Positions 27,357 through 35,880 are shown, counted from the first letter of the stretch. The stretch is DNA of 64,000 bases from Haladaptatus pallidirubidus (GCF_020700235.1 NZ_CP085307.1:62001-126000); one strand, 5' to 3'. Notes: a model not told the origin generated them from the letters alone. A program made the numbers and translations.

Positions 27357-29055
27357 CGTGTGCCACCCCCTTCGAAACGGGTGCGTCAGCACGCTGCATG
27401 AGCTCGCGCAGTCGGTCGTTGCCGACGCGACGATGCCACTGGTAGAATCGCTCGCCTTCGTCCCGTTCATCGACATAAACCTCGAAGAGCTCTTCAAGGG
27501 CAGGAATGACCGCATTCGCAGGCACCGAGGTTTCCACCCAGTCGATGAATTCGTTATCCGTACCCAACGAACCGCCGAGGCCGAAGTCCATCCCCTCAAC
27601 GACCGAGTCGCCCTCGTTGTTTGTAGACTCTTCGGAGTCTTCAACCTTCACCGTCTCGCCGCGGAAGCCGATGTCTGCAATCTGCGGCTGAGCGCACGAT
27701 GCAGAACATCCGCTCATGTGCATTCGAACCACGTTCAGGTCGTCCGGCGTCTCGATCCGTTCGTCCAATTCCTTAGCCCATCGTCGAACGCGCTTTTTCG
27801 TCTCGATGATGCCGTAGTTACAGAACTCGGACCCAGTGCAACCGACGGCACCGCGAGAGAACGGTCCAGGATTAGGCTGGTAATCCTTCGCGAACGGCTC
27901 ACCGGTCAAGGCTGTGATACGGTTCTCGGGAACGTGTGTGATCAGGAAATTTTGGTCCGTAGCCAGACGAACTGTTGCGTCCTCGGTACCGTATTCCTGC
28001 GCTGCTCGCGCTGCCGATGCGAACTCGTCGCCACTCATACGCCCTGCGATGACGTTAAAACCGACATACTGCAGACCGTCCTGCTTCTGCTCATGAATCC
28101 CCACATGATCACCCGTGTAGCCCTCGACGAGATCGACACCACGACAGAATAAACTGACGTCACATCGGTCACGGACCGCCTCCTCGAATTTCTCTACACC
28201 GAGCTGTTCGACCAGGTAGCGCATCCGGCAAACGCCGCGATTGTGACGATCACCAAGCTCTTTGAATACCTGTGCAACGGCACGGCAGAACTCGACAGTA
28301 TCCTCAGGACGGACGAACACGTCGAGAGGAGATGCCATTCGTGGGCCGTCGGAGAGGCCGCCACCGACCTTTACGTGGAACCCGTATAACTCCTCATCGT
28401 CGATTTGCCTTCGAGCTGGTGTTAATCCGATATCATTGATCTGGGACTGCGCACAATCCTCTTGACAGCCAGTGATCGTCATCTTGAATTTCCGTGGCAG
28501 GTTCGCATATTCACGATTGCCGGTGAAGAAGTCCGAGACTGCGTCGATGACTGGCTGGGCATCGAAACATTCGTGATTTGAGAGGCCCGCAGCGGGACAG
28601 CCCAGAACGTTTCTTGCACCGTCTCCACAACCCTGCACGGTTGTGAGACCCACTTCGTCGTATCGTCGCCAGATCTCTGGAATGTCCTCGATTTCGATCC
28701 AATGCATCTGGATGTCTTGTCGAGTCGTGATATCGAGGTAGGCGTCTCCCCAAACCACGTTCTGGTTTTCACCACCGTGCTCTGGCGGTGCTGTTGCGAA
28801 ATCCTCCGCAACCTCGCCGACAACTTCGGCCTGCTCGGTAGTCAAACGGCCGCCAGGGACCTTTGTTCGAAGCATGAAGTAACCCCGATGCTGGCCGTGC
28901 CTGTACAGTCCGGCCCACTTCAACCGTTCCCATTCTCCCTCACCGGCACGGGTTTCGATATCATCGAAAGACAAACCCTCTTGGGCATATGAGTGAACGT
29001 CATCGATGACGTCGAGCGGATGTTTCTCCTGTTTCCATCGTTCGACTGTATTCAT
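27349..29055 (-). CDS. Siroheme nitrite/sulfite reductase (NirA/Sir family)
   Basis: About 568 residues from ATG 29055 (MNTVERWKQEKHPLDVIDD). The two ferredoxin-like repeats are visible: DITTRQDIQMHWIEIEDIPE and GLTTVQGCGDGARNVLGCP in the first. The 4Fe-4S/siroheme cysteines are in AVGCTGSEFCNYG and HMSGCSASCAQPQIADIG. It reduces nitrite to ammonia or sulfite to sulfide with six electrons; the sequence does not decide which. Ferredoxin is the usual donor. Here the gene overlaps by 8 bases an FrhB-like protein, so F420H2 may be the donor. An inverted repeat at 29108-29124 marks the promoter. Confidence 0.9.
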   Translation of the reverse strand: MNTVERWKQEKHPLDVIDDVHSYAQEGLSFDDIETRAGEGEWERLKWAGLYRHGQHRGYFMLRTKVPGGRLTTEQAEVVGEVAEDFATAPPEHGGENQNVVWGDAYLDITTRQDIQMHWIEIEDIPEIWRRYDEVGLTTVQGCGDGARNVLGCPAAGLSNHECFDAQPVIDAVSDFFTGNREYANLPRKFKMTITGCQEDCAQSQINDIGLTPARRQIDDEELYGFHVKVGGGLSDGPRMASPLDVFVRPEDTVEFCRAVAQVFKELGDRHNRGVCRMRYLVEQLGVEKFEEAVRDRCDVSLFCRGVDLVEGYTGDHVGIHEQKQDGLQYVGFNVIAGRMSGDEFASAARAAQEYGTEDATVRLATDQNFLITHVPENRITALTGEPFAKDYQPNPGPFSRGAVGCTGSEFCNYGIIETKKRVRRWAKELDERIETPDDLNVVRMHMSGCSASCAQPQIADIGFRGETVKVEDSEESTNNEGDSVVEGMDFGLGGSLGTDNEFIDWVETSVPANAVIPALEELFEVYVDERDEGERFYQWHRRVGNDRLRELMQRADAPVSKGVAHDD

Positions 29056-29107
29056 GTTGTATATTCTCCCTGCCAACCGTCATCGATTCGGCTGACAATT
29101 GAGTGTG

Positions 29108-29124
29108 GTGCTAACCTTTAGCAC
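29108..29124. promoter_or_regulatory. Inverted repeat upstream of the reductase operon
   Basis: GTGCTAA, CCT, TTAGCAC: perfect 7-base arms, 53 bases before the reductase start. A wider imperfect symmetry, GAGTGTG on the left and CACACTC on the right, extends it. It may be an operator. It is not the TGGCA-N6-TGCCA type found near the NrpR gene. Confidence 0.45.
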
Positions 29125-29404
29125 ACTCAGTTGAATGTACGGATTGGCTTTGTCTTCTGTATCGAGGCAGTATCTGTTGCTAGTCACCAATACCAGCGGA
29201 TTTTGCAGCTATCTCGTATAGCATCAATAGATCCATGATCGGCGTTAAAGTCTCTCGGGAGGTATCCTGATTACTCGAGTAAAGTCGTCAGTGTCTCAGG
29301 AGCATCGTCGATTATTGGAGTATTATCTTTTGCGAGCGTTCGTTGGTCGGTGATCTCCTAGACCTTCACTTGCCGTACTAGGGATAAAAAGGCGGGAGCA
29401 GTGG

Positions 29405-29820
29405 TTAGTTCGGTAGTTCCTTCCGTCCTGCTCTCACGCATGGACAGTACGGGAAACTACTGAGGCCGTCACAGTCGCACTCTGCCAGTTCAGCATCGTC
29501 TTCGCAGTCCTCTGACAGAAACGCATCAAGTACCCGTCGTCAGTTGCGTTTTCGACCGCAGTCATGTGTTTGTAGAAGGCGTTCCGGTGAACGTGGTGTG
29601 AGCAGGTACACGCCATTGCGTCGCCCGTCACGTCGTCCAACGTGACAACGTATTGATGCTTAGCAGGGTTCTTGTGACTCTCATTGGTCACGTTGACCAT
29701 TCCAAGGGCTTTAACGTCGAAGGAGAATTGTTCCCACTGCGCGCGTTTCTGTGCCGTCTCGGCAGTGTCTTGGTCTTTAGATTTTTGATAGGCAGGTTCT
29801 GATAGGCTTGGTACGAGCAT
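29405..29820 (-). pseudogene. SWIM zinc-finger protein, frameshifted (remnant A)
   Basis: The body reads WEQFSFDVKALGMVNVTNES, HQYVVTLDDVTGDAMACTC and HHVHRNAFYKHMTAVENATD. The SWIM motif C-x-C-x(n)-C-x-H has its third Cys changed to Tyr (YKH). Further on, the original end survives only in a shifted frame: AECDCDGLSSFPYCPCVRAG followed by RKELPN and a stop at 29405-29407. SWIM proteins bind zinc and perhaps nucleic acid. Three more remnants lie at 31.9, 37.5 and 39.7 kb. Confidence 0.7.
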
Positions 29821-29927
29821 GTCTGATAGATAGTACACAGGAAACTGTGTGCCACTTTTATGATACTACCCTCACCTATTTGCACACCGCCAGCCTCAAC
29901 TCATCTAGACCAACAGGAGCCAAACGA

Positions 29928-30392
29928 ATGGAGACAACACGCATAGGGAACGAAGATTCTCGGGCAACGGCGGGGAAAGTATTCCACCCGCTCTCGGAGA
30001 TACTCGATACAAGCAATGTTGCGATCAACTATTACGAGGTACCACCTGGCGAGACCATCGGAGACTGCTATCACCGCCACCATGAACAAGAAGAGGTGTT
30101 CTACGTCATTGCAGGGACTGCGACATTTGAAACTGAAGATGGCGATGTAGTAGTTGATGAAGGCGAATTAATACGATTTGCACCAGGTGAATGGCAGCAG
30201 GGGATGAATCATGAGAGTCCTCGGCTCAAAGTGCTTGCACTGGGTGCACCGCGTGAAGAAGGACCAACGGAGATCCGTCGTGAGTGTCCTGCCTGTGGCG
30301 AACGGACGTCGGCAGAGCCCGAGACAACGGATAATGAGCTGGTCTATTATTGTGGAGTCTGTGGAGCAGAGACCGGTCGCTATTCATTCTAA
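29928..30392 (+). CDS. Cupin with C-terminal zinc ribbon
   Basis: 154 residues from ATG 29928, preceded by AGGAGC. The cupin barrel covers about 20-115: NYYEVPPGETIGDCYHRHHE, EEVFYVIAGTATFETEDG and RFAPGEWQQGMNHES. The His residues of the metal site are in CYHRHHEQEE. The C-terminus holds a zinc ribbon, RECPACGERT and YYCGVCGAETGRY. This cupin plus ribbon layout is common in haloarchaea. Enzyme activity is not established. A relic of the same family lies at 10757-11054. Confidence 0.85.
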   Translation: METTRIGNEDSRATAGKVFHPLSEILDTSNVAINYYEVPPGETIGDCYHRHHEQEEVFYVIAGTATFETEDGDVVVDEGELIRFAPGEWQQGMNHESPRLKVLALGAPREEGPTEIRRECPACGERTSAEPETTDNELVYYCGVCGAETGRYSF

Positions 30393-30481
30393 GGCGTTCA
30401 CCAGAAAACGCATCGTATTGAATGTTCTCTCAATCAATTTTTAGATAGATTCGAATAACGGATAATGATTTGACGGCTGCA

Positions 30482-30724
30482 ATGACAGATGTGAGAGCGC
30501 GATACTCAGGTCAGTATACTGAGGAAACAGCTGACGATCACATTCTTACGGCGATACGTGATTCGGAGTTTCCTGCTGTGACCGCTCGGTGGGTATCGGA
30601 TACGCTTGGTGGTGAGCGGCTCTCTGCTCACCAACGGCTATCAGAAGGGATCCTACTCCACGAAACGCTATTCCGCCTGTTTCACTTGACCGTGAATCCG
30701 TCCGTCACTGGGCCAAAGCGGTGA
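30482..30724 (+). pseudogene. Small HTH-like protein, probably decayed at the 3' end
   Basis: From ATG 30482 it reads MTDVRARYSGQYTEETADDH, ILTAIRDSEFPAVTARWVSD and TLGGERLSAHQRL, then loses resemblance. D-H-I-L-T-A-I and T-A-R-W-V-S-D-T-L resemble helices of a winged-helix DNA-binding domain used by haloarchaea. A second decayed copy is at 56296-56400 (EFPAVTTR*VADTLAIERL). The end probably resulted from a frameshift. Confidence 0.5.
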
Positions 30725-30862
30725 GTATGAATTAGATTCTCTGCAAAAAAGAATAGGACGCCTCCGAGATTGAGAGGAATGAGATAACTATACGCCATTT
30801 CTTATTCATCTCTAATTCATCCATATACTGACCAATCGTGCTTATCAGCACGACTCCTGAAA

Positions 30863-30893
30863 CCGATCATCGATTGAGACTTTCAACAAGGCC
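30863..30893 (-). repeat. IS-end-like sequence (GGCCTTGTTGAAAGTCTCA)
   Basis: Minus-strand match to 11931-11961: both contain CCTTGTTGAAA, then CTCA, then TGATCGG at equal distance. It lies just outside the glycosyltransferase stop. Confidence 0.45.
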
Positions 30894-30919
30894 AGTCATC
30901 GGTGTTTCAACTTCAAAAT

Positions 30920-31846
30920 TCAGTTCTCAGACACAGCGACATCAAATTTGCTCCGCCATTCATACCTACGGCCTGCCCACACGAACGACTTTCGTGAGAC
31001 ACCATACAGAAACAGTGGGAGTTGAACAAGGGCAGACGGATACGCGAGAAGTGCTGTCCACCGTTTCACCCCGACTGAGAGATAGATAGTGATATGCAAT
31101 AGCGTCAACAGAACCAGTGCTGGGATCGGGAATAGAAGACACGCAGCTAATGTTATCGCTGAGGTGAAACACATTATAGCGAACCCTTTCGGATCGTGGT
31201 ACCGCACAATCTGAGAGAAGCGGGTGTGGCGTTCTAGTGTTTGGCGGAAACTCCCACCGATAGGGACGGTTCGAACTCGTCGAAGTGGTGTGACGTCGAG
31301 ATATTCGGTAAGTAGGCCATCATCACTGATGGTTTGCTGGAGATTGCCCAAGAATGCGGGTTCATTGAGGTCAGTTCGTTCAAACATGACGGCACCGCCC
31401 CAGACGATATCTCCAAGGTATACTCCGAGTGTCCCGCCGAACGCATATGCTGGCTCTAGCAGTAGTGCCAGCGTGTCTTCCCCGATGAAGAACGGTAGTT
31501 CCGTAACGGGGCCGTTTCTATTGTAGTCCTGGTGAAGTTGTGACAGCCAGTCTGGTGGATGGTGGAAGTCATCATCTGTCCACACGAGTCGTTGATGTGA
31601 TGCTTCGTTCATTCCTGTCGCAATTGCATTCGCTTTTCCGGAGCAGCTCCGTGGACTACCTGCAAACAACACTTGTATCTGGTCAGGTAGCGAGGGCGCT
31701 TGATCAGCAATAGGGTCGTTTTTTGAGTCGCAAATGATGAGGAGCTCGTCTTCATCGCCTAATTGTGCGCTTAGTTCCTCACATACAGAGTTCCAAGTTG
31801 TGGTCGGGAGAAGAATAGATGTCGGTGGGTAGTCGTCCATATACAA
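30920..31846 (-). CDS. Membrane glycosyltransferase family 2/21-like
   Basis: 308 residues. The GT-A fold shows DELLIICDSKNDPIADQ, a G-K-A-N-A-I segment and the metal-binding DDD in RLVWTDDDFHHPPDW. A second acidic and aromatic region and HTRFSQIVRYHDP stand for the Q-x-x-R-W-like acceptor motif, which is altered. Two or three C-terminal membrane segments follow (FTSAITLAACLLFPIPALVL; WTALLAYPSALVQLPLFLYG). This layout resembles ceramide-glucosyltransferase-like enzymes. Donor and acceptor are unknown; a lipid or polyprenol acceptor is likely. It has no adjacent sugar genes. Confidence 0.82.
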   Translation of the reverse strand: MYMDDYPPTSILLPTTTWNSVCEELSAQLGDEDELLIICDSKNDPIADQAPSLPDQIQVLFAGSPRSCSGKANAIATGMNEASHQRLVWTDDDFHHPPDWLSQLHQDYNRNGPVTELPFFIGEDTLALLLEPAYAFGGTLGVYLGDIVWGGAVMFERTDLNEPAFLGNLQQTISDDGLLTEYLDVTPLRRVRTVPIGGSFRQTLERHTRFSQIVRYHDPKGFAIMCFTSAITLAACLLFPIPALVLLTLLHITIYLSVGVKRWTALLAYPSALVQLPLFLYGVSRKSFVWAGRRYEWRSKFDVAVSEN

Positions 31847-31899
31847 GTGTTAGAATACATGATAAACTAACTTACGGCAATGTAATCAGAATTGAGAAG

Positions 31900-32090
31900 C
31901 TATTCACAATTCTCCTTCGATTTGTTCTTATTAGTCTCGTTGTTCTTGTCGCCGTCCTCTGACGGAAATGCCTCAAACGTCCCGCCGTCAGTCACGATTT
32001 CGACAGCAGCCATGTGTTTGCAGTTGGCATTGCGGTGGACGTGATGCGGACACGTGCAGGCCATCTGTTTGAAGATACCCCCGCTCATCA
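31900..32090 (-). pseudogene. SWIM zinc-finger remnant B
   Basis: The piece KQMACTCPHHVHRNANCKHM is a full SWIM motif (C-x-C, then C-K-H), followed by AAVEIVTDGGTFEAFPSEDG and a Lys/Asn-rich tail. The upstream half of the gene is missing; the sequence before it is unrelated. It closely resembles remnant A at 29405. Confidence 0.65.
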
Positions 32091-32142
32091 CAAATCGAGT
32101 AGCCAATGCCCGGCATATTCTCCCGACTAGCATGGCCCTCAC

Positions 32143-32518
32143 GTTAATTTAAACGTGGATAACTCGTTTGCAGTAACTTCAACTGGTGTGTGCATCGAAA
32201 ATATCTGTGAGGTGAACAATCGGCGCCATGAGTTCGAGATTACGATTGTAATACTCAAACAGGAAATAATACTATCCGAGGAACCAGCATGAGATATACA
32301 AAGCGAATACCTCTTATACTCGTGGTTCTCGCACGCAAATGGCAACAAAATCACGACCTGTGGCTTGATTTGATCGTCAAGGTCGGTGTGACCCCTATGA
32401 CCCGTTTGAGATTGAGAACATGGACATCGGGCGGCAGCTTGAAACAGAAGCTGGAGTGTGAACTGTTCGTGGAGTCGGCGCGGTGTCGGTGCGGCGGCGT
32501 TTTTAAGGATACCTACTA
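32143..32518. other. Intergenic region, nothing recognised
   Basis: About 375 bases. Short frames on both strands are Cys-, Ser- and Arg-rich in the way of noncoding shadow and lack the acidic bias of real genes here. A T-rich stretch near 32500 may serve as the promoter of the next small gene. Confidence 0.4.
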
Positions 32519-32740
32519 ATGAATATCGTATTTGACCCGATGTATGGCACAGCGGTACATGCGTTGGAACTTGAGATACCAGAAATGTCACTTATTGTCT
32601 GCAATTGCATTGATGAGGGGCAGACACAAGACGGCCCGCGTCTCATTGAGTGGACTGACGGCGACGATGAAGTGTGGGCAATGTTCGACAAGATACCTGC
32701 TCGTCGCGTGGAGCAACCAAGCACCCCTTTAAGTTACTAA
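32519..32740 (+). CDS. Small acidic protein, unknown function
   Basis: 73 residues, MNIVFDPMYGTAVHALELEI and onward, ending PARRVEQPSTPLSY. The composition is acidic in its middle (EWTDGDDEVWAMFDK), as expected of real haloarchaeal proteins. A TTTTTAAG stretch about 20 bases upstream could be the TATA box. No domain is recognised, and it lies in a decayed area, so it could be a fragment. Confidence 0.45.
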   Translation: MNIVFDPMYGTAVHALELEIPEMSLIVCNCIDEGQTQDGPRLIEWTDGDDEVWAMFDKIPARRVEQPSTPLSY

Positions 32741-32995
32741 TTCTCGCAGCAATATATCTATCCAAAAATATATTTCTGATATTAAATATTGTTTGGTTAT
32801 TAGCGGCGAACAAGTTGCTGAGTGCTTCTATGCCTGCACTGGGAATAGATAGCGAAGTCTCGCCGTAGGGACGTCGCCTTTGATAGTGGTCACTGCTTTC
32901 CAATTCGAAGATATACGTTGCCTGACAGTGACGCTAATGAACTCGTGTCCACGAGTTGCGCGACGACATTGACCGGTGAGGCTGCCACAGGAGTG

Positions 32996-33322
32996 TCATC
33001 TGTACTCGCAGGTGTTGGCCCTCAAACAGGCATATGGGGTTCCATTGCGGACGAATCCGACGCAGGCACCACTCAGAAGGAGGGAACTGGTTATCAGGCT
33101 TTTTCGGTGACCGATATAGTCCCCGAGGCAGCCCGCCGGAAGCTCACCCACGAGCGTCACGCCCATGGCGATCGTGTTTAGGAGCGCGATCTGCGAGAAG
33201 GTGAGATCCTGATTGCGAAGAAACAGGATGAGGATCGGCCAGATTAATCCAAAAGTAACCGTGGCCTGGTAGAGATAGTACTTGAGGATGACTCGAGATG
33301 GTCCTCTGCCATTCCAACTCAT
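32996..33322 (-). pseudogene. MFS transporter, only the N-terminal third left
   Basis: The first 90 residues look normal: VILKYYLYQATVTFGLIWPI in helix 1, then FSQIALLNTIAMGVTLVGEL, PAGCLGDYIGHRKSLITSS and LLLSGACVGFV. G-D-Y-I-G-H-R-K is the MFS loop 2-3 motif. Homology ends after about residue 92 (RNGTPYACLRANTCEYR), so at least 300 residues are missing. The reading frame and start are intact, so the deletion or rearrangement removed the 3' part. Confidence 0.65.
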
Positions 33323-33478
33323 AACACTAATCCGGTGGTTGTAAAGAAGGGATCACTGAACGTGAAGAAACACATAGGCGTGGTTTTGTAGCTATTCGTA
33401 TATACCTTCCCTCGTATGTCAGCGGTACCTAGACGCCTGCGAGGGATTATAGAGTAGAACGTCTAAGGAGTGAATGAT

Positions 33479-33931
33479 ATGGGGATACTGCGTTTCGATC
33501 ATGTAGGTGTTGTCGTCGATGACCTTGACGCCGTGGCCGCGTTCTTCCTCGCCCTGGGATTCGAGCGCGAGGGCGGGGCGCTGGTCGAGGGCGAGTCTGT
33601 GGACAAGATCAACGGACTTGACGGCGTCCAAGCGGAAGTGGTGATGGTGCGAGCACCGGACGGCAGCGGCAAGCTCGAACTCGTCAAGTACCATGCGCCG
33701 GCCGACAATGAGGGCGCGCACCACTTGCCGGCGAACCGGCTGGGCTTTCGGCATATCGCTTTCGAGGTCAATGACCTCAACACGATCGTCGACGGATTGC
33801 GAGACAAAGGTTTTGACACGGTCGGCGAGGTCAGTGATTTCGAGGACATCTATCGGCTCTGTTATATCCGCGGTCCTGAAGGATTGATCGTCGAGCTCGC
33901 TGAGCAGATCGCCTCCGAGGAAGCGAGCTAG
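33479..33931 (+). CDS. VOC family protein (glyoxalase-like), copy 1
   Basis: 150 residues from ATG 33479, with AAGGAG about 10 bases upstream; a GTG three codons earlier sits too close to that site. Two beta-alpha-beta-beta-beta modules are seen: RFDHVGVVVDDLDAVAAFFL and LGFRHIAFEVNDLNTIVDGL, ending YIRGPEGLIVELAEQI. Metal ligands would be His in FDHVG, a mid-chain Glu in KLELVKY, His in RHIAF and the last Glu in IVELAE, so the site looks complete. Reactions range from glyoxalase to dioxygenase. A diverged paralogue lies at 51456-51902. Confidence 0.85.
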   Translation: MGILRFDHVGVVVDDLDAVAAFFLALGFEREGGALVEGESVDKINGLDGVQAEVVMVRAPDGSGKLELVKYHAPADNEGAHHLPANRLGFRHIAFEVNDLNTIVDGLRDKGFDTVGEVSDFEDIYRLCYIRGPEGLIVELAEQIASEEAS

Positions 33932-33969
33932 GCGGCTGTACGGCTCTCCGACTTCCATATCTGGCCGCG

Positions 33970-34130
33970 ATGAGCGGTGATATCGCGGACGAGGATCCCC
34001 GCTCAACGCCATCGGCAGTGCCCGCCTCGGCTACATCCGGCTATATGCCGCCGATCGATCACGCGCACAATGCTAGGCTGAACGCCGATCACTACAATCA
34101 GCGAGCACTCATCGAATCGGTCAGCTTTTT
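33970..34130 (+). mobile_element. Transposase C-terminal remnant (IS5-like)
   Basis: Only a short piece is recognisable: GYMPPIDHAHNARLNADHY followed by NQRALIESVSF. The pattern D-H-A-H-N-A-R then Y-x-Q-R-x-x-x-E-S/T-V is that of the C-terminal part of haloarchaeal IS5-type DDE transposases, where the Glu is the last catalytic residue. The rest of the element and its ends are not visible. Confidence 0.55.
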
Positions 34131-34436
34131 TCGTTGTCTGAGCCGTAGAAGTGCCTATCTTCCTTCTACAGGAGAGAGATTTACTGATTTGGCTACCAGT
34201 TAGGATATGTGTAGAGAATTAACGCGTTGAACTACTCCGCCGAACACGCCGATTCCTCGCACATTCTCCTAACGTTCTCAGCCGTCTCCATGAAAACGAC
34301 GGGTTTCGCAAGAAGTGGCCTGAAGCTCGTCGCGTGATTTGGATTCGACCGGAGTAGCGGTCGCTTGTGAAAACTGGGTAGCATATTTAGAATCAATGCC
34401 AAGTATGATAATTTTCGAATTATTTTTTACCAATAG
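34131..34436. other. Intergenic region, nothing recognised
   Basis: About 300 bases between the transposase remnant and the first small membrane protein. No frame with the local acidic bias and no inverted repeat were noticed. Confidence 0.35.
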
Positions 34437-34649
34437 ATGAATAAGAGATGTATGATGTCCATTCTCAGCTACGCTCTCAGTATCGCAATTGTGCTTGCTG
34501 GTCTGTTTGTATTCACATTCGCTGCTGACAAGCTCTACACAGAAATTGGGCTCTTTCAATCAACTCCAGCTCGTATCGCTGCGAATCTGTTGGGAAGCGG
34601 TGTTGGATTTGTTATCGGTGTTTCGCTTGTGACCATTGCTTCGATATAG
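34437..34649 (+). CDS. Small membrane protein (first of four in a row)
   Basis: 70 residues with two hydrophobic segments: MSILSYALSIAIVLAGLFVF and AANLLGSGVGFVIGVSLVTI, separated by a short polar loop (ADKLYTEIGLFQSTPAR). I recognise no family. Three other small membrane frames follow on the same strand within 1.2 kb (34701, 35024, 35431), each with its own A/T-rich leader. Confidence 0.6.
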   Translation: MNKRCMMSILSYALSIAIVLAGLFVFTFAADKLYTEIGLFQSTPARIAANLLGSGVGFVIGVSLVTIASI

Positions 34650-34700
34650 GCTAAGATCAATTAATCAAATAGTTTCAAATCGATCAATAAGCCACCTATA

Positions 34701-34880
34701 ATGACAAGCCATCTCACTAAGACGGAGCGAAACCGATTGCTGATTGGGGTCTTTCTGTCGACATTCATTACCACGTGGGTGACCATGAATTCAGTTGTTG
34801 AAGCAACCCTGTCGGGCTTTCTAGGGGTTTGAGGAGTTTATCTGCTGTTCATTCGAGGAACCGAATTTCGCGATGGGTGA
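34701..34880 (+). pseudogene. Small membrane protein interrupted by TGA
   Basis: ATG 34701 reads MTSHLTKTERNRLLIGVFLS, TFITTWVTMNSVVEATLSGF, LGV, then TGA (34830-34832), then GVYLLFIRGTEFRDG and TGA (34878-34880) in the same frame. The first stop fits TGG (Trp) changed to TGA inside the second hydrophobic segment. Confidence 0.6.
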
Positions 34881-35023
34881 GGAATAGTTGTATCGATGAA
34901 CAATCGTATCATAATAGTCTCTTCAGTTGTTGTAGTTCCTTTATCGACGACCCGAGTGAAGAGCAATTAATTCTACCTCTCAAGTAGGAATTATTAATGC
35001 AGGACCCATTCTTCTAACCAATG

Positions 35024-35314
35024 ATGAACTTCGAATACCGATCACCGCGAACCCCGCTTGGACTGTTTGTTGGAGCGTGGGCCATTTGGTCGCTTTATGC
35101 GATTTGGACAAGCGGAATCGATTGGCAGAGTGGTGGTGCTATAGCGACTGTTGGGGGATTCACAGCAGTCTGTCTCGGCTGTCTTGTGTGGGCAATTGGG
35201 GCAACGACTGGTGATTCTTTAGAACGGCCGATTCCGTATCGACGACTCATGCAGCTCTTCGGTGGCCTTGGAATCCTGTTTCTTGGTGGACTTGCTCTTG
35301 TAGTGTTCCTTTAG
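35024..35314 (+). CDS. Small membrane protein
   Basis: 96 residues with three hydrophobic segments (LFVGAWAIWSLYAIW; GFTAVCLGCLVWAIGAT; LFGGLGILFLGGLALVVFL). The start may be 35021 or 35024 (two ATGs). A TATA-like AATTATTAAT lies about 35 bases upstream. No family is recognised; it belongs to the run of small membrane proteins at 34.4-35.7 kb. Confidence 0.65.
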   Translation: MNFEYRSPRTPLGLFVGAWAIWSLYAIWTSGIDWQSGGAIATVGGFTAVCLGCLVWAIGATTGDSLERPIPYRRLMQLFGGLGILFLGGLALVVFL

Positions 35315-35430
35315 GCAAAAACCATTGCATGGGTATCTACTTGAGAGAAGAGCCGTGTCGGGGTTGAATTGGGAATAATTGGTTGCATTTTCGTCGAACA
35401 AAATATAATCTCACAAAGAATATTAGAAGT

Positions 35431-35667
35431 ATGTCTATAGAAACTCGAAGACCAATATACAAAATTGGCCTCATCGTTGTAGCGATCATTACTCTCCTGT
35501 ACAGTGTTCTGATTGCAGGTTCACCACTGCTCTGGGTTGGATTGGCATCGTCGGCGTTGACGTTCTATTTGGTATGGCGAGCAGTCCGTGCACTCGAACG
35601 GATTGCATTGGCAACAGAACGCCTAGAAGCACAACGTCAGGATGGTGACGAAGGTTGGGAACGATAA
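35431..35667 (+). CDS. Small membrane protein
   Basis: 78 residues from ATG 35431 (MSIETRRPIYKIGLIVVAII). Two close hydrophobic segments, IGLIVVAIITLLYSVLIAG and PLLWVGLASSALTFYLVW, are followed by a charged helix (RALERIALATERLEAQRQ) likely to lie in the cytoplasm. An upstream in-frame start would add 16 polar residues but is less likely, since the short form follows an A/T-rich leader. Function unknown. Confidence 0.65.
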   Translation: MSIETRRPIYKIGLIVVAIITLLYSVLIAGSPLLWVGLASSALTFYLVWRAVRALERIALATERLEAQRQDGDEGWER

Positions 35668-35805
35668 CTAGGCCTCTCTGAAGTCGAACAGCAATTTTGG
35701 TATCAACAGACCGTCGTGCTGACAGCAATTTGCAGGAATCGGGAGATTGTGGATGATGAATATTTTTAGTCCATGGTGAATTTGTCGGGAACATCTAGAT
35801 AGTAG

Positions 35806-35880
35806 GGATGTCTGTAGTTCAGGCAAGCAGCGCACCTCCTCTGTAGGAGCTGATCGCAAGTTCAAATCTCTCCTAAGTCC
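35806..35880 (+). other. tRNA-like relic
   Basis: The order GTAGTTCAGGC (D-arm-like), CTCCTCTGTAGGAG (anticodon-stem-like, perhaps TGT for Thr) and GTTCAAAT (T-loop) is that of a tRNA, and the ends GGAT and GTCC can pair partly. The T-stem does not pair (GCAAG against CTCTC) and the anticodon loop is too short. It is probably a dead tRNA or an attachment-site copy left by an integrated element. Confidence 0.4.

Noticed and set aside
33000-33181. Plus-strand frame antisense to the MFS fragment
   Set aside because: It is the shadow of the membrane-protein frame; the minus strand has the MFS motif G-D-Y-I-G-H-R-K.
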